This document shows positions 41,599-51,764 of a stretch of 64,000 nt of DNA, piece after piece. Every line of letters begins with the position of its first letter. Position 1 is the first letter of the stretch. A program made the translations under genes and the position numbers. This stretch comes from Litorihabitans aurantiacus (GTDB lineage: Bacteria; Actinomycetota; Actinomycetes; Actinomycetales; Beutenbergiaceae): contig NZ_BSUM01000001.1 in NCBI RefSeq assembly GCF_030161595.1, positions 434,001 through 498,000 of the forward strand, in the 5' to 3' direction. Under the pieces are notes generated by a model. It saw only the letters and a list, made by a program, of their open reading frames with translations. It made no database searches and was not told where the DNA came from.

Positions 41599-42873
41599 AT
41601 GAGCAGACGCCCCGCCGCTTCGCTGAGAGTCCTCGTCGCCTCGGTGGCCGTCGCCGTCGGGGCGGTGGGCGCGTGCAGCCCGGGCGGGGCGGACGAGACC
41701 GTCGAACCGGGTGAGGGTGGCACCTCCTCGCCGTCGACCGCGACGTCGTCGCCCGGTGCGGGCTCGGGCACTGCGGGCTCGGACGACGCGACGGCGCCCA
41801 GCACCGGCGGCACGTCCGACGGCACCATCGACCCGGTCACCGAGGTCGCGGTCGCGAGCACCCTCGCGACGGGGCTCCCGGCCCCGTGGGGGCTCGCCCG
41901 CCTCCCCGACGGGAGCGCGCTGGTGACGCTGCGGGACGAGGCGCGCGTCGTCGTCGTGACGCCGACCGGTGAGGTGCGGGACGTGACGGGCGACGGGGCG
42001 CAGCAGCTCGTCGACGAGACCGTGCCGGACGGCGAGGGCGGGCTGCTCGGCGTGGCCGCGGTGCCGGGGGAGGCGGGGGCGTCGGGCGCCGACGCCCTCG
42101 ATGTCGTGATCTACCGGACCGGTGCCGAGGACAACGCCGTGCTGCGCGGGACGCTGGACGGGACGGAGCTGGGTCCGCTGACGGTGGTGGTCGACGGGAT
42201 CCCGCGTGCGCGGACCCACAACGGCGGGCAGGTCGGGTTCGGTCCCGACGGGATGCTGTACGTCGCCACCGGGGACGCCGACCAGACCGAGCTCGCCCAG
42301 GACGCCGACTCGCTCGCGGGCAAGATCCTCCGGGTGACGCCGACGGGGGAGCCCGCACCGGGCAACCCGGTCAAGGGATCGCGCGTGTTCTCGCTGGGGC
42401 ACCGCAACGTGCAGGGCATCGGGTGGTCGCCGGACGGGACGATGTACGCCAGCGAGTTCGGGCAGAACGCGCTCGACGAGCTCAACCGCATCGAGGCGGG
42501 CGGGAACTACGGCTGGCCCCTGGTGGAGGGGGACGAGGTCGCCGGCGGCGGTCCGGTGCCGGACGAGGTCGTGGCTCCGGTCGCGACGTGGGCCACGGAC
42601 GTGGCGAGCCCGAGCGGGCTGGCCGTGACGCCGTCGGGCGTGTGGCTCGCGGGTCTGCGGGGCCAGCGGCTCTGGCTGGTGAGCACGGAGGATTCGGAGG
42701 GGTCGGGTGGCTCGGGCGAGCCTGAGGTGCGCGACTTCCTCACCGGCGAGCTCGGGCGGCTGCGCGCGGTCGTGGCCGCGGGGGAGCGCGAGCTGTGGGT
42801 GCTGACGAACGCGACAGACGGCCGCGGCGACCCGGGGCCGGACGACGACCGGCTGCTGCGCGTGACCTACTGA
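41599..42873 (+). CDS. Lipoprotein PQQ-dependent aldose sugar dehydrogenase-like protein
   Basis: 424 residues. Signal peptide with lipobox VGAC, a Ser/Thr/Gly-rich linker (30-75), then a six-bladed propeller of the soluble glucose/sorbosone dehydrogenase family: [67 protein letters not shown] and [12 protein letters not shown]. These contain the His, Arg and Asn positions that hold PQQ and calcium in the family. Should oxidise sugars at the cell surface if PQQ is available; no PQQ synthesis genes are in the window. Confidence 0.9.
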   Translation: MSRRPAASLRVLVASVAVAVGAVGACSPGGADETVEPGEGGTSSPSTATSSPGAGSGTAGSDDATAPSTGGTSDGTIDPVTEVAVASTLATGLPAPWGLARLPDGSALVTLRDEARVVVVTPTGEVRDVTGDGAQQLVDETVPDGEGGLLGVAAVPGEAGASGADALDVVIYRTGAEDNAVLRGTLDGTELGPLTVVVDGIPRARTHNGGQVGFGPDGMLYVATGDADQTELAQDADSLAGKILRVTPTGEPAPGNPVKGSRVFSLGHRNVQGIGWSPDGTMYASEFGQNALDELNRIEAGGNYGWPLVEGDEVAGGGPVPDEVVAPVATWATDVASPSGLAVTPSGVWLAGLRGQRLWLVSTEDSEGSGGSGEPEVRDFLTGELGRLRAVVAAGERELWVLTNATDGRGDPGPDDDRLLRVTY

Positions 42874-42947
42874 TCCGGGGTCGGCCGGCGGGCGCCGGTT
42901 GTCCACAGGCGGTCGGGCACGGCGCCCGGCACTGCCACGCTGGGGTG

Positions 42948-43898
42948 ATGCGCCACCTCACGACGCTCCGTCGACGTCACGGCCTCGCGCGCGGCAGCGA
43001 GCTCGGGCTGACGAAGCGGCAGCTGCGGTCCCTGATCGACCGTGGCGAGCTCAGGTCGCCGGCGCGCGGGTGGTACGCCCTTCCCGGGGCAGACCCGCAG
43101 GCGACCCGAGCGGTGGCGCTCGGCGGCCGGCTCGCCTGCGTCTCCGCGCTCCGCAGCCACGGGTGCGACGTCCCCGGTGACGCCTCGGTTCTCCACTACG
43201 CGGTCGCCCCGCACCACGGCGGACGAGCCCGGGCAGGTGCGGTCCGGCACTTCGAGCGGGTCGCTGACGACGGTGGTGCGCACGTGCAACCGCTGCCGGA
43301 CGCGCTGGTCAGGGCGGTGCTGTGCCTGCGCTACGTGGAGGCGCTCTCGACCCTCGAGGCGGTGGCGAGACCGCGCGGGCACGTGTTCCTCGAGGAGATC
43401 CTCGTCCGGGTGGCGACGGTGCGTGCGGGTCTCGCGGCGGACCTCGCGACCGATGTGGACCTCGCCAGCCGGTCCGCCGTCGAGACACGTGTCCGGCTCG
43501 CGCTGCGCGCGGCGGGGCTGCACGTGGTCGCCGGGGCCAGGGTGCCGGGCGTCGGCGAGGTCGACCTCCTGGTCGAGGGGTGCGTCGTCGTCGAGATCGA
43601 CGGGTTCGCCTACCACGGCGATCGCCGTCAGTACCGCACCGATCGGCGGCGCGACCGGGCGGCGGCCCGGCTCGGTCTCGTGGTGCTGCGGTTCGCGTTC
43701 GAGGACGCCGATCCGGCGGCCGTGGTTTCCGAGGTGCTGGGGCACGTCGCTGCGCTGCGCGAGCGACCGCACCAGCCGCTGCCGACGGTTCCGGAGGAGG
43801 TGGTCGACCAGCTCCGCGCCCTCGCCAGGAAGGGCCTGAACCGGTCGAGCCCGCGGGCGCGTCAGGCGATGGGTACGGAGCGGGGCGTCCCGTCGTGA
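42948..43898 (+). CDS. AbiEi-type winged helix plus DUF559 (Vsr-like) protein
   Basis: 316 residues from ATG. Residues 1-45 (LGLTKRQLRSLIDRGEL then RGWYALPG) are the AbiEi_4-like winged helix common at the front of these proteins. Residues 180-285 form the DUF559 domain, a Vsr/restriction-endonuclease fold with GVGEVDLLVEGCVVVEIDGF, YHGDRRQYRTDRRRDRAA and LGLVVLRF, including the Asp and Glu-x-Asp metal ligands. Such genes are abundant and often solitary in actinobacteria; a toxin partner is not seen here. The stop codon lies inside the first unit of a repeat. Confidence 0.85.
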   Translation: MRHLTTLRRRHGLARGSELGLTKRQLRSLIDRGELRSPARGWYALPGADPQATRAVALGGRLACVSALRSHGCDVPGDASVLHYAVAPHHGGRARAGAVRHFERVADDGGAHVQPLPDALVRAVLCLRYVEALSTLEAVARPRGHVFLEEILVRVATVRAGLAADLATDVDLASRSAVETRVRLALRAAGLHVVAGARVPGVGEVDLLVEGCVVVEIDGFAYHGDRRQYRTDRRRDRAAARLGLVVLRFAFEDADPAAVVSEVLGHVAALRERPHQPLPTVPEEVVDQLRALARKGLNRSSPRARQAMGTERGVPS

Positions 43899-44031
43899 GG
43901 TGTCGCCGTCCCGTCGTGAGGTGTGGCGACGACTGCCCGCGACCACCCCGGCTCTGACCAGGGTGTTCGCCGACAGGGGATGCCGAGGAGCTGCATGAGA
44001 CCTCACGACGGGACGCCCGCACCTCACGACG
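43891..44031. repeat. Inverted pair of two-unit 21-bp arrays (CGTCGTGAGG)
   Basis: CGTCGTGAGG at 43891 and 43912, and its complement CCTCACGACG at 44001 and 44022; both pairs spaced exactly 21 bp, facing each other over about 80 bp. The first copy contains the stop of the DUF559 gene; metG starts 47 nt after the last. Confidence 0.85.
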
Positions 44032-44077
44032 GGACACCGCCGCGACCCACCCACCCGCCCAACTAGACTCGCTCCCC

Positions 44078-45910
44078 GTGAGTCACATCCTCTCCGCCGT
44101 CGCCTGGCCCTACGCCAACGGCCCGCGGCACATCGGCCACGTCGCCGGATTCGGCGTCCCCTCCGACGTGTTCAGCCGCTACCAGCGCATGGCGGGCAAC
44201 GACGTGCTGATGGTCTCCGGCACCGACGAGCACGGCACCCCGATCCTCGTGCAGGCCGAGCAGACCGGCGTCTCGCCCCAGGACCTCGCGGACCGCTACA
44301 ACCGCGTCATCGCCGAGGACCTCACGCAGCTCGGGCTCACCTACGACCTGTTCACCCGCACCACCACGCGCAACCACTACCGCGTGGCGCAGGAGCTCTT
44401 CCGCCAGGTGCACGCCAACGGCTACATGGTCGAGCAGACCACGAGCGGCGCGATCTCCCCGAGCACCGGCCGCACCCTCCCGGACCGCTACATCGAGGGC
44501 ACCTGCCCGATCTGCGGCTACGACGGCGCGCGCGGCGACCAGTGCGACAACTGCGGCAACCAGCTCGACGCGAGCGAGCTGAAGAACCCCCGCAGCCGCA
44601 TCAACGGCGAGGTGCCGCAGTTCGTCGAGACCGAGCACTTCTTCCTCGACCTCCCGGCGCTCGCGGACGCCATCGCGTCCTGGCTCGGCACGCGCACCGC
44701 CTGGCGGCCGAACGTGTTGAACTTCAGCCAGAACCTGCTCAAGGACGTCCGCCCGCGCGCCATGACGCGCGACATCGACTGGGGCATCCCGGTGCCGCTG
44801 GACGGGTGGAGCGACAACCCGAACAAGCGCCTGTACGTGTGGTTCGACGCCGTCGTCGGCTACCTCAGCGCGAGCATCGAGTGGGCGCGGCGCCAGGACC
44901 TCGCGGCGGGCGGCGACGGCCGCATGGATGCGTCCGGGGCCGAGGCGTGGCGCGCCTGGTGGAACGATCCCCAGGCGCGGTCGTACTACTTCATGGGCAA
45001 GGACAACATCACCTTCCACTCCCAGATCTGGCCCGCAGAGCTGCTGGCCTACGCCGGGAAGGGCGCGCGGGGCGGCGAGCCGGGCTTCTTCGGCGAGCTC
45101 AACCTGCCGACCGAGGTCGTCTCGAGCGAGTACCTCAACGTGGGCGGCGCGCAGTTCTCCACCAGCCGCGGCAACGTCATCCTCGTGCGCGACATGCTCG
45201 CGCGGTTCCAGCCCGACGCGCTGCGCTACTTCATCGCGGCCGCCGGCCCGGAGACGAGCGACTCCGAGTTCACCTGGCCCGAGTTCCAGCGCCGCACCAA
45301 CGACGAGCTGGTGGCCGGCTGGGGCAACCTGGTCAACCGCACCGCGACCCTCGTGCACAAGAACTTCGGCGAGGTCCCGGCCCCGGTCGCGCCCACCGAG
45401 GACGACCGCGCCCTGCTCGCCACGACGGCGGCCGGCTTCGACGCCGTCGGCGACCTCCTCGGCACGCAGCGCCTGCGCGCCGGTGTGGGCGAGGCGATGC
45501 GCGTGGTGGGCGAGGTCAACCGCTACGTGTCCGCCCAGCAGCCGTGGACGCTCAAGGGTGAGGAGAACCGCGACCGCCTCGCGACCGTGCTGCACACGTG
45601 CGTCCAGGCCGTCGCGGACTGCTCCGTCCTGCTCTCCCCGGTCCTGCCGCACAGCTCGCAGGCCGTGCACGAGGCGTTCGGCGGCACCGGTCGCCTCGCG
45701 CCCATGCCGCGCCTGGAGGAGGTCACCGACCTCGACGACGACAGCCGCCACTACCCGGTCATCACCGGCGACTACCGCCTCGGGACCGACCTCGCCGCCT
45801 GGCGCAGCGAGGCCGTCGTCCCCGGGACCACCGTCCCGAAGCCGGCGCCCGTCTTCACGAAGCTGACCGACGAGGCCATCGAGGCCGAGGTCGAGCGGCT
45901 GCAGGGCTGA
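44078..45910 (+). CDS. metG: Methionyl-tRNA synthetase
   Basis: 610 residues from GTG, 8 nt after TAGACT at 44064-44069 (leaderless pattern). Class I synthetase: HIGH motif in [16 protein letters not shown]-equivalent [10 protein letters not shown], and a zinc knuckle with four cysteines ([20 protein letters not shown], residues about 145-165). The anticodon-binding domain begins near residue 410 ([15 protein letters not shown]). Charges tRNA-Met. Followed by tatD after 8 nt, the conserved metG-tatD-rpfB-rsmA order. Confidence 0.97.
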   Translation: MSHILSAVAWPYANGPRHIGHVAGFGVPSDVFSRYQRMAGNDVLMVSGTDEHGTPILVQAEQTGVSPQDLADRYNRVIAEDLTQLGLTYDLFTRTTTRNHYRVAQELFRQVHANGYMVEQTTSGAISPSTGRTLPDRYIEGTCPICGYDGARGDQCDNCGNQLDASELKNPRSRINGEVPQFVETEHFFLDLPALADAIASWLGTRTAWRPNVLNFSQNLLKDVRPRAMTRDIDWGIPVPLDGWSDNPNKRLYVWFDAVVGYLSASIEWARRQDLAAGGDGRMDASGAEAWRAWWNDPQARSYYFMGKDNITFHSQIWPAELLAYAGKGARGGEPGFFGELNLPTEVVSSEYLNVGGAQFSTSRGNVILVRDMLARFQPDALRYFIAAAGPETSDSEFTWPEFQRRTNDELVAGWGNLVNRTATLVHKNFGEVPAPVAPTEDDRALLATTAAGFDAVGDLLGTQRLRAGVGEAMRVVGEVNRYVSAQQPWTLKGEENRDRLATVLHTCVQAVADCSVLLSPVLPHSSQAVHEAFGGTGRLAPMPRLEEVTDLDDDSRHYPVITGDYRLGTDLAAWRSEAVVPGTTVPKPAPVFTKLTDEAIEAEVERLQG

Positions 45911-45918
45911 GCGGCGCC

Positions 45919-46833
45919 GTGGGTCGCACGCGCGAGAGGGGCTGGCCGCCCGCCCCGGATCCCCTGGGCGAGGGGGTCCTGCTGGTCGACAACCACACGC
46001 ACCTCGGCAGCGCGATCGACGTCCTCCCCGCGGGCGAGCAGGTCCCGACGGCGGAGCAGGAGATCGCGTGGGCACGCGCCGCGGGCGTCACCCGCCTCGT
46101 GCAGGTCGCGTGCGACCTCGACGCGATCGAGCCCGGCCTCGAGCTCGCGCGCACGCAGCCGGAGGTGCTGCTTGCCGTCGCGATCCACCCGAACGAGGCC
46201 GTGCTCCACGCGGGGGTCCGCGAGATCGCGCCCGACGGGCTCGACCCCGATCCGCAACCCCGCCACGCGACGTCGCTGGACGACGCGATCGACGCCGTCG
46301 TGCGCGCGGCGCGGCAGGAGCGCACGCGCGCCGTCGGCGAGACGGGGCTGGACTTCTTCCGCGGCGGGGAGCGGGCGCGCGAGGTGCAGCGCGCCTCGTT
46401 CCGCGCGCACGTCGCCCTCGCCAAGGAGCTGGGCCTGCCGCTGCAGATCCACGACCGCGAGGCCCACGCCGAGGTCATCGAGATCCTGCTGGCCGACGGC
46501 GCCCCCGAGGTGACCGTCTTCCACTGCTTCTCCGGCGACGCCGCGATGGCCCGCATGTGCGCCGAGCAGGGCTGGTACCTCTCGATCGCCGGTCCGGTCA
46601 CGTTCCGGGCGAACGACGCCGGGCGGGAGGCCGTGCGCGCCGTCCCGCTCTCGCGCCTGCTGCTCGAGACCGACGCGCCGTACCTGACGCCGCACCCGTT
46701 CCGGGGCCGCCCGAACGGGCCGTACCTGCTCCCGCACACCGCGCGCGAGGTGGCGCGCGTGCGCGGGGAGGACGTGGCGGAGGTCGCCCGGGTGACGACG
46801 GCGACGGCGGTGGAGCTGTACGGGCCCTGGTGA
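45919..46833 (+). CDS. tatD: TatD-family metal-dependent DNase
   Basis: 304 residues; GTG 45919 chosen because it follows the metG stop by 8 nt. TIM-barrel hydrolase with all metal ligands: DNHTHLG, VGETGLDFF, IHDREAH, FHCFSG and LLETDAPYLTPHP. 3'-5' exonuclease activity on DNA/RNA ends is known for the family, with roles in repair. In an operon with metG. Confidence 0.94.
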   Translation: MGRTRERGWPPAPDPLGEGVLLVDNHTHLGSAIDVLPAGEQVPTAEQEIAWARAAGVTRLVQVACDLDAIEPGLELARTQPEVLLAVAIHPNEAVLHAGVREIAPDGLDPDPQPRHATSLDDAIDAVVRAARQERTRAVGETGLDFFRGGERAREVQRASFRAHVALAKELGLPLQIHDREAHAEVIEILLADGAPEVTVFHCFSGDAAMARMCAEQGWYLSIAGPVTFRANDAGREAVRAVPLSRLLLETDAPYLTPHPFRGRPNGPYLLPHTAREVARVRGEDVAEVARVTTATAVELYGPW

Positions 46834-47002
46834 GCGCTGTCCCCACGCGTGCGGAACGTTCGGTGTGCGGGCGTGTCGTCCACGCCACGCCGCTCGGGCT
46901 CGCACGGCCGTGACCGTTCCGTTATCGTCGCGGGGTGCGCCGGAGGGTGACGTGACCCGCGCCGCGCACGGACCTGACATCTGACGTGGAGGAGCCAGGC
47001 AA

Positions 47003-48087
47003 GTGGTGAGCACAGCACGACGCGGAGTCCGGATCGGGCTCCACACGGTCGTCCTGGCGGCACTCGTGGCGGGGACCGGCACCGTGGTCGTGTCCCAGCT
47101 GGCGGAGCGCGCCGAGGCTGAGGAGGCCGCGCTCGCCGCGAACCCCGAGGTGGCGGGGGTCGCCGAGTCCGCCCCGGCCGACCTGCCCGTGGGTGCTCTC
47201 AGCGCCGACGCCCCGCTGGTGGCGGACGCCTCCGGCCAGCTGCAGCACATCGCCCCCGCCTCCCGCTCGCAGGCGCGCACGGCGCTCGCGGACGGCGTGA
47301 CCTTCACCGTCGTCGTCGACGGCGAGTCCACCGAGATCACCAGCGCCGCCGCCACGCTCGCCGAGGCGCTCGAGGGCGCCGGCGTCGTGATCGGCTGGGA
47401 CGACGAGGTGTCGGTCGACCTCGCGTCGGCGCCGCAGCCGGGTGCCGAGGTCCGCGTCGGCCGCGTCTCGACGCAGTTCGTGACCGACGAGGTCGTCACG
47501 GAGCACGAGACGGAGGAACGCCGGACGAGCTCGCTGCTCGAAGGTGAGACCCGTGTCGTCCAGGAGGGCGTCGACGGCAGCGAGACCGTGACCGCGCAGG
47601 TCCGCCTCGTCGACGGCGTCGAGGTCTCGCGCACCACGATGATGAGCGCGCGCACCTCCGACGTCGTCACCGAGATCGTCGAGGTGGGCACGCGACGGCC
47701 GGCCCCGGCCGCCACCGCGGCCCCGTCGACCACCGGTGGCTCGGGCGGTTCGGCGGCACCCGCCGCGCCCGTCACCCCGGTGGACCCGGGAACGAGCCGC
47801 GCCATCGCGAAGGACATGGTGCTCGCCCGCGGCTGGGGGAGGACCAGTGGTCCTGCCTCGACCAGCTGTGGCAGAAGGAGAGCAACTGGAACCACACGGC
47901 GCAGAACCCCAGCTCCAGCGCCTACGGCATCCCGCAGTCGCTCCCCGGCAGCAAGATGGCGTCGGCCGGTGCTGACTGGCGCACGAACCCGGCGACCCAG
48001 ATCACCTGGGGCCTGAACTACATCGACGGTCGCTACGGCACGCCGTGCGGCGCGTGGGATCACTCCAAGCGCAAGAACTGGTACTGA
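47003..48087 (+). pseudogene. Secreted DUF348/G5 lytic-transglycosylase-like protein, frameshifted
   Basis: GTG start with GGAGGA at 46988-46993. A signal/anchor (LHTVVLAALVAGTGTVVV) is followed by a ubiquitin-like DUF348 domain (TFTVVVDGESTEITS, about 92-140), a G5 domain (about 150-230) and a Pro/Ala/Gly linker. One G is missing at 47835-47839; repair gives RGWGEDQWSCLDQLWQKESN with a catalytic-type Glu, then NPSSSAYGIPQSLPGSKM and 361 residues ending at TGA 48085-48087. This end is a lysozyme-like muramidase different from the Rpf domain. Likely paralogue of the next gene with another catalytic module. Confidence 0.85.
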
Positions 48088-48304
48088 GCCGACACCGCGT
48101 GCGCGCCGTTCGGGTGCCGTGAGGTGCGGCCCAGCATGCACGCACCGCCTGTGAAGCGACTCACCCGGGCTCGACCGGAGATAACGTTTCGATTACGGTG
48201 ACCGGCGGGCCGCTGAACGCGTCGCCCCGTCAGCCGCGCCGTCGCCTTCCCGTCCCGCACCCTCGGACCGCCGCGACGCCGGACCGCGCCAGCTCTGGAG
48301 CCCC

Positions 48305-49603
48305 ATGTCCGACCCCGCCGTGCCCGAGATCCCGACCGCCGACACCGACGTCCCCGAGCAGTCCGCCCCCGCCGGTGAGGCGGCCACCGCCCCGGCTCTC
48401 CGACGTCGCCGTCGCCTCCTGATCGGTGCGGCGGCCGCCGCGCTGGTCGCCGTCGTCGGCGCGGGTGGCGCGGTCACGGCCCACGCGCACAAGGTCGTCG
48501 AGCTCGACGTCGACGGCGACGTCGTCGCCTCGAGCTCGTTCCGCGGCAGCGTCGCGGGATTCCTCGAGGAGAACGGCGTCGAGCTGGGCGAGCACGACGA
48601 GGTCTCGCCGTCGCTCGACTCGCCGCTCCGCCAGGGCGAGAACGTGACGGTGCTGCGGGCGGCGCCGGTCAACATCGTCGTCGACGGTGAGGACGACGTG
48701 CTGTGGACGACGGCGGACGACGCCGGCGCCGCGCTCGCCGCGTTCGGGCTCGAGGGGCGCGACGTGCAGATGGCCGTCTCGCGCTCCACCGGCCGCAGCG
48801 AGATGGACCTGCCGCTCAGCGAGCGCACGTCGCTGACGGTCGACGGCGGCACGCAGGAGCTCGAGCTCGAGCCCGGCACCACCCTCGCCCAGGCGCTCGA
48901 GAACCTCGGCCTCACCCTGGCCGACCTCGACGAGATCACGGTGACGAGCGAGCCCGACGGGACCTCCGTCGTCACCATCGTGCGCGTGGTCGTGTCCGAG
49001 CGCGTCGAGAACGAGGCGGTGCCCTTCACCTCGCGCGAGGAGGACGACGCCACTCTGCTGGTCGGACGCACCGCCGTCGTGACCGAGGGTGTGGACGGCA
49101 ACATCGAGAGGCGCTACTCCGTCACCACGCGTGACGGCGTCGAGGTCGCGGCGGACCTCACGAGCGAGGGCGTCACCGTCGAGATGGTCGAGCAGGTCAC
49201 GGCGATCGGGACGAAGCCGAAGCCGAAGCCCGTTCCGGCGCCCGCGCCGGCGCGCAGCTCGGCGCCGTCGTCCTCCGGCTCCTCGGGAGGTGGCTCGACC
49301 TCGTCCGGCGGCGGCGAGGCGGCCCCGGCCCCTGAGCCCGAGCCGGCGCCCGCCGCGCCGTCGGGCGACGTGTGGGGCAAGCTCGCGCAGTGCGAGTCCG
49401 GCGGGAACCCGAGCATCATCAGCTCCAACGGCAAGTACCACGGGCTCTATCAGTTCACGGTGTCGACCTGGCAGTCGGTGGGCGGCTCGGGCCTCCCGTC
49501 CGACGCTTCGCCGGCCGAGCAGACCGAACGCGCCCAGGCGCTCCAGGCTCGCTCGGGCTGGGGCCAGTGGCCCGCGTGCGCCCGCAAGCTGGGTCTGCGC
49601 TGA
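48305..49603 (+). CDS. rpfB: Resuscitation-promoting factor RpfB
   Basis: 432 residues. Cytoplasmic tail, membrane anchor (LIGAAAAALVAVVGAGGAVTA), three DUF348 repeats (about 65-230; the first is KVVELDVDGDVVASSS), a G5 domain (about 225-300), a Lys/Pro then Ser/Gly linker, and the Rpf catalytic domain from about 353 with Glu364 in QCESGGN, then GLYQFTVSTWQSVGG and ARSGWGQWPACARKLGL. Cleaves peptidoglycan and promotes regrowth from dormancy. Followed by a perfect terminator, so separate from rsmA here. Confidence 0.96.
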   Translation: MSDPAVPEIPTADTDVPEQSAPAGEAATAPALRRRRRLLIGAAAAALVAVVGAGGAVTAHAHKVVELDVDGDVVASSSFRGSVAGFLEENGVELGEHDEVSPSLDSPLRQGENVTVLRAAPVNIVVDGEDDVLWTTADDAGAALAAFGLEGRDVQMAVSRSTGRSEMDLPLSERTSLTVDGGTQELELEPGTTLAQALENLGLTLADLDEITVTSEPDGTSVVTIVRVVVSERVENEAVPFTSREEDDATLLVGRTAVVTEGVDGNIERRYSVTTRDGVEVAADLTSEGVTVEMVEQVTAIGTKPKPKPVPAPAPARSSAPSSSGSSGGGSTSSGGGEAAPAPEPEPAPAAPSGDVWGKLAQCESGGNPSIISSNGKYHGLYQFTVSTWQSVGGSGLPSDASPAEQTERAQALQARSGWGQWPACARKLGLR

Positions 49604-49619
49604 CACGCCCGCGACGCCT

Positions 49620-49653
49620 CACGACGGCGGGGCCCACCCTCGGGGGTGGGCCC
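49620..49653 (+). terminator. rpfB terminator
   Basis: CACGACGGCGGGGCCCACCC is almost fully complementary to the following strand ending GCCGTCGTG, with a very short loop. 17 nt after the stop. Confidence 0.85.
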
Positions 49654-49691
49654 CGCCGTCGTGCATCCGCCCTCCTCGTTAGGCTCGGGCG

Positions 49692-50612
49692 GTGACCGTT
49701 CCCGACGCCCCCGGTGCTCCCGACACCACCGACACCGCCGATGCCACCGCCACTCCGGCCGTCCAGCTCCTGACGACGGCGCACGTGCGCGACCTGCTCG
49801 GGCTGACCGGTGTGCGACCCACCAAGACGCTGGGGCAGAACTTCGTGACCGACCCCGGCACGGTGCGGCGCATCGTGCGCGTGGCCGGTGTGCAGCCGGG
49901 CGACGTGGTGGTCGAGGTGGGCCCGGGGCTGGGGTCGCTGACCCTGGGGCTGCTTGAGGCGGGGGCGCACGTCGTCGCCGTCGAGATCGATCCACCGCTG
50001 GCCGAGAAGCTGCCCGGCACGGTGGCCGCGCACGCGCCCGAGGTCGCCGACCGGCTCACGGTGGTGCGCTCCGACGCGATGGACGTGACCGAGCTGCCGG
50101 CCCCCGGCGGGCGGCCCGCGACGCGTCTGGTGGCGAACCTGCCCTACAACGTGGCCGTGCCCGTGCTGCTGACGATGCTCGAGCGGTTCGACCACCTCGC
50201 CGAGGTGCTCGTGATGGTGCAGGCCGAGGTGGCCGACCGGATCGCGGCGCCGTCGGGGTCGAAGACGTACGGGATCCCGTCGGTCAAGGCGGCCTGGTAC
50301 GCGCAGGCGTCGCGTGCGGGGTCGGTGGGGCGCAACGTCTTCTGGCCGACGCCGAACGTCGACTCCGCACTCGTGCGGCTGGTGCGGCGCGACCCGCCGG
50401 CGGGGGAGGCGACGCGCGAGGAGACGTTCGCGGTGATCGACGCGGCGTTCGCGCAGCGGCGCAAGACGCTGCGGGCCGCGCTCGCCGGGTGGGCGGGGTC
50501 GCCCGTGCGGGCCGAGGAGGTGCTGCGGGCCGCGGGGGTCGACCCGACGCTGCGCGGGGAGCGGCTCGAGGTCACCGACTTCGCGGCGATCGCGGCGGCC
50601 GGGCGGGGGTAA
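49692..50612 (+). CDS. rsmA: 16S rRNA (adenine(1518)-N6/adenine(1519)-N6)-dimethyltransferase
   Basis: 306 residues from GTG, 6 nt after TAGGCT (leaderless pattern). KsgA family: [23 protein letters not shown] loop [17 protein letters not shown], acidic VEIDPPL, catalytic [11 protein letters not shown] and the [14 protein letters not shown] end. A 30-residue Thr/Asp/Ala extension at the N-terminus is extra. Dimethylates two adenines near the 3' end of 16S. The usual ispE neighbour is absent; a repeat-filled gap follows. Confidence 0.95.
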   Translation: MTVPDAPGAPDTTDTADATATPAVQLLTTAHVRDLLGLTGVRPTKTLGQNFVTDPGTVRRIVRVAGVQPGDVVVEVGPGLGSLTLGLLEAGAHVVAVEIDPPLAEKLPGTVAAHAPEVADRLTVVRSDAMDVTELPAPGGRPATRLVANLPYNVAVPVLLTMLERFDHLAEVLVMVQAEVADRIAAPSGSKTYGIPSVKAAWYAQASRAGSVGRNVFWPTPNVDSALVRLVRRDPPAGEATREETFAVIDAAFAQRRKTLRAALAGWAGSPVRAEEVLRAAGVDPTLRGERLEVTDFAAIAAAGRG

Positions 50613-50880
50613 GCGCGGCCGGTGCCCTCGCTGGTGACGGCGAAGCCCTCGCTGGCGACGGCGTTCCGTGACTCGGACGGCGTGTCTCAGGGGACACGCC
50701 GCGTCCAGCGGGTCCCGACCGCATCTCGACGTCGTGGACGAGGGCAACGCCGTCGTGAGCGAGGGCAACGCCGTCGCGGGCGAGGACTCTGCCGTGGCTG
50801 GCGAGGGGCGTGCCGTCGTAGGCGAGAGGTGTGCCGTCGTGGGCGAGGCGTGCCGTCCCGGTCGAGGGCCGCGGCGCCCA
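50613..50880. repeat. Two 21-bp arrays after rsmA (CCCTCGCTGG and CGAGG cores)
   Basis: CCCTCGCTGG at 50625 and 50646 (21 bp). Then CGAGG at 50739, 50760, 50781, 50802, 50823 and 50844, all exactly 21 bp apart, with one more at 50863. Units read like CGAGGGCAACGCCGTCGTGA. The 21-bp period keeps a frame open (heptads like VVSEGNA), but no start or ribosome site supports translation. Confidence 0.85.
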
Positions 50881-50883
50881 AGT

Positions 50884-51071
50884 CCCTCGCTGTGAGCGGC
50901 TGGGTCTCGCGGAGGGCGGCTGAGGTTGCCGTCGTGCGGCGTGTCGCCGCGGACTCGCCGCGGTGCGGTACGACCAGGCCGCACTCAGCCGCTCACAGCG
51001 AGGGGTCAGCCGCTCACAGCGAGGGGTCAGCCGCTGTGAGCGAGGGGTCTGCCGTCGGATCACGCGCGTGC
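50884..51071. repeat. 21-bp array with an inverted outlying copy (GCGAGGGG core)
   Basis: GCGAGGGG at 50998, 51019 and 51040, exactly 21 bp apart, each preceded by CAGCCGCT and CACA or GTGA. The complement CCCTCGCTGTGAGCGGCTG stands at 50884-50902. Immediately downstream of the XRE-cupin gene's stop on the other strand. Confidence 0.85.
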
Positions 51072-51743
51072 TCAGCCGTCCGACGCCGCTCCGCCCGACG
51101 CCGCACCACCCGACGCCGCTCCGCCCGACGCCGCACCACCCGACGCCGCTCCGCCCGACGCCGCTCCGGCCGACGCCCCACGCCGCGACGGCGCCGCGCG
51201 GGTGTGGATGCGCTCGCCGTCGGCGTTGAAGATCGCGACCAGGACGCACGGCTCGTCCCCGTGGCAGCTGAGCGCGTGCGGGGTGCGGGTGTCGAACTCG
51301 GCCGCCTCGCCGGGCTCGAGCACCAGGTCGTGCTCGGCCAGCCGCAGCCGCAGCCGGCCGCTGATGACGTACAGCCACTCGTAGCCGTCGTGCGTGCGCT
51401 GCCGCGGCAGCTCGCCACCGGGGTCGTAGGTGATGCGCACCGTCTGCACGGGCGAGCCCTCGGGCGCGAGCGGGACCATCGTGATGCCGCGGTGGGTCTG
51501 CGGCCGGCGGCGCACCCGCGGGTCGGGGACGGCGGGCGGTACCAGCTCGTCCAGACCCAGCCGCAGCTCGCGCGCGAGCGGCAGCAGGAGCTCGAGGTTC
51601 GCCTGGCGCTTCCCGCTCTCCAGGCGCGACAGCGTGCTCGGCGAGACGCCGGCGCGCTCGGCCAGCGTCTCGAGCGTGAGCCCGGCACGCCGTCGCGCGG
51701 ACCGCAGCCGGGGTCCGATCTCGTCGATGCGCGGGTCGGCCAT
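51072..51743 (-). CDS. XRE-family regulator with cupin domain and GGAAS repeat tail
   Basis: 223 residues; start 51743 chosen for AAGGAGGG 5 nt upstream. Helix-turn-helix at residues 10-65 (LTLETLAERAGVSPSTLSRL), then a cupin (about 95-170) with GYEWLYVISGRLRLRL and FDTRTPHALSCHGDEP. The last 30 residues are six copies of GGAAS, coded by a 15-bp minisatellite. Such regulators sense small molecules through the cupin. Divergent from the reductase-methyltransferase gene, which it probably represses. Confidence 0.88.
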   Translation of the reverse strand: MADPRIDEIGPRLRSARRRAGLTLETLAERAGVSPSTLSRLESGKRQANLELLLPLARELRLGLDELVPPAVPDPRVRRRPQTHRGITMVPLAPEGSPVQTVRITYDPGGELPRQRTHDGYEWLYVISGRLRLRLAEHDLVLEPGEAAEFDTRTPHALSCHGDEPCVLVAIFNADGERIHTRAAPSRRGASAGAASGGAASGGAASGGAASGGAASGGAASDG

Positions 51744-51764
51744 CAGGCCCTCCTTGCCGATAGT

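Noticed and set aside
50668-50895. Small protein of heptad repeats (VVSEGNA-like)
   Set aside because: The frame stays open only because the unit is 21 bp; there is no ribosome site and the other frames are open too.
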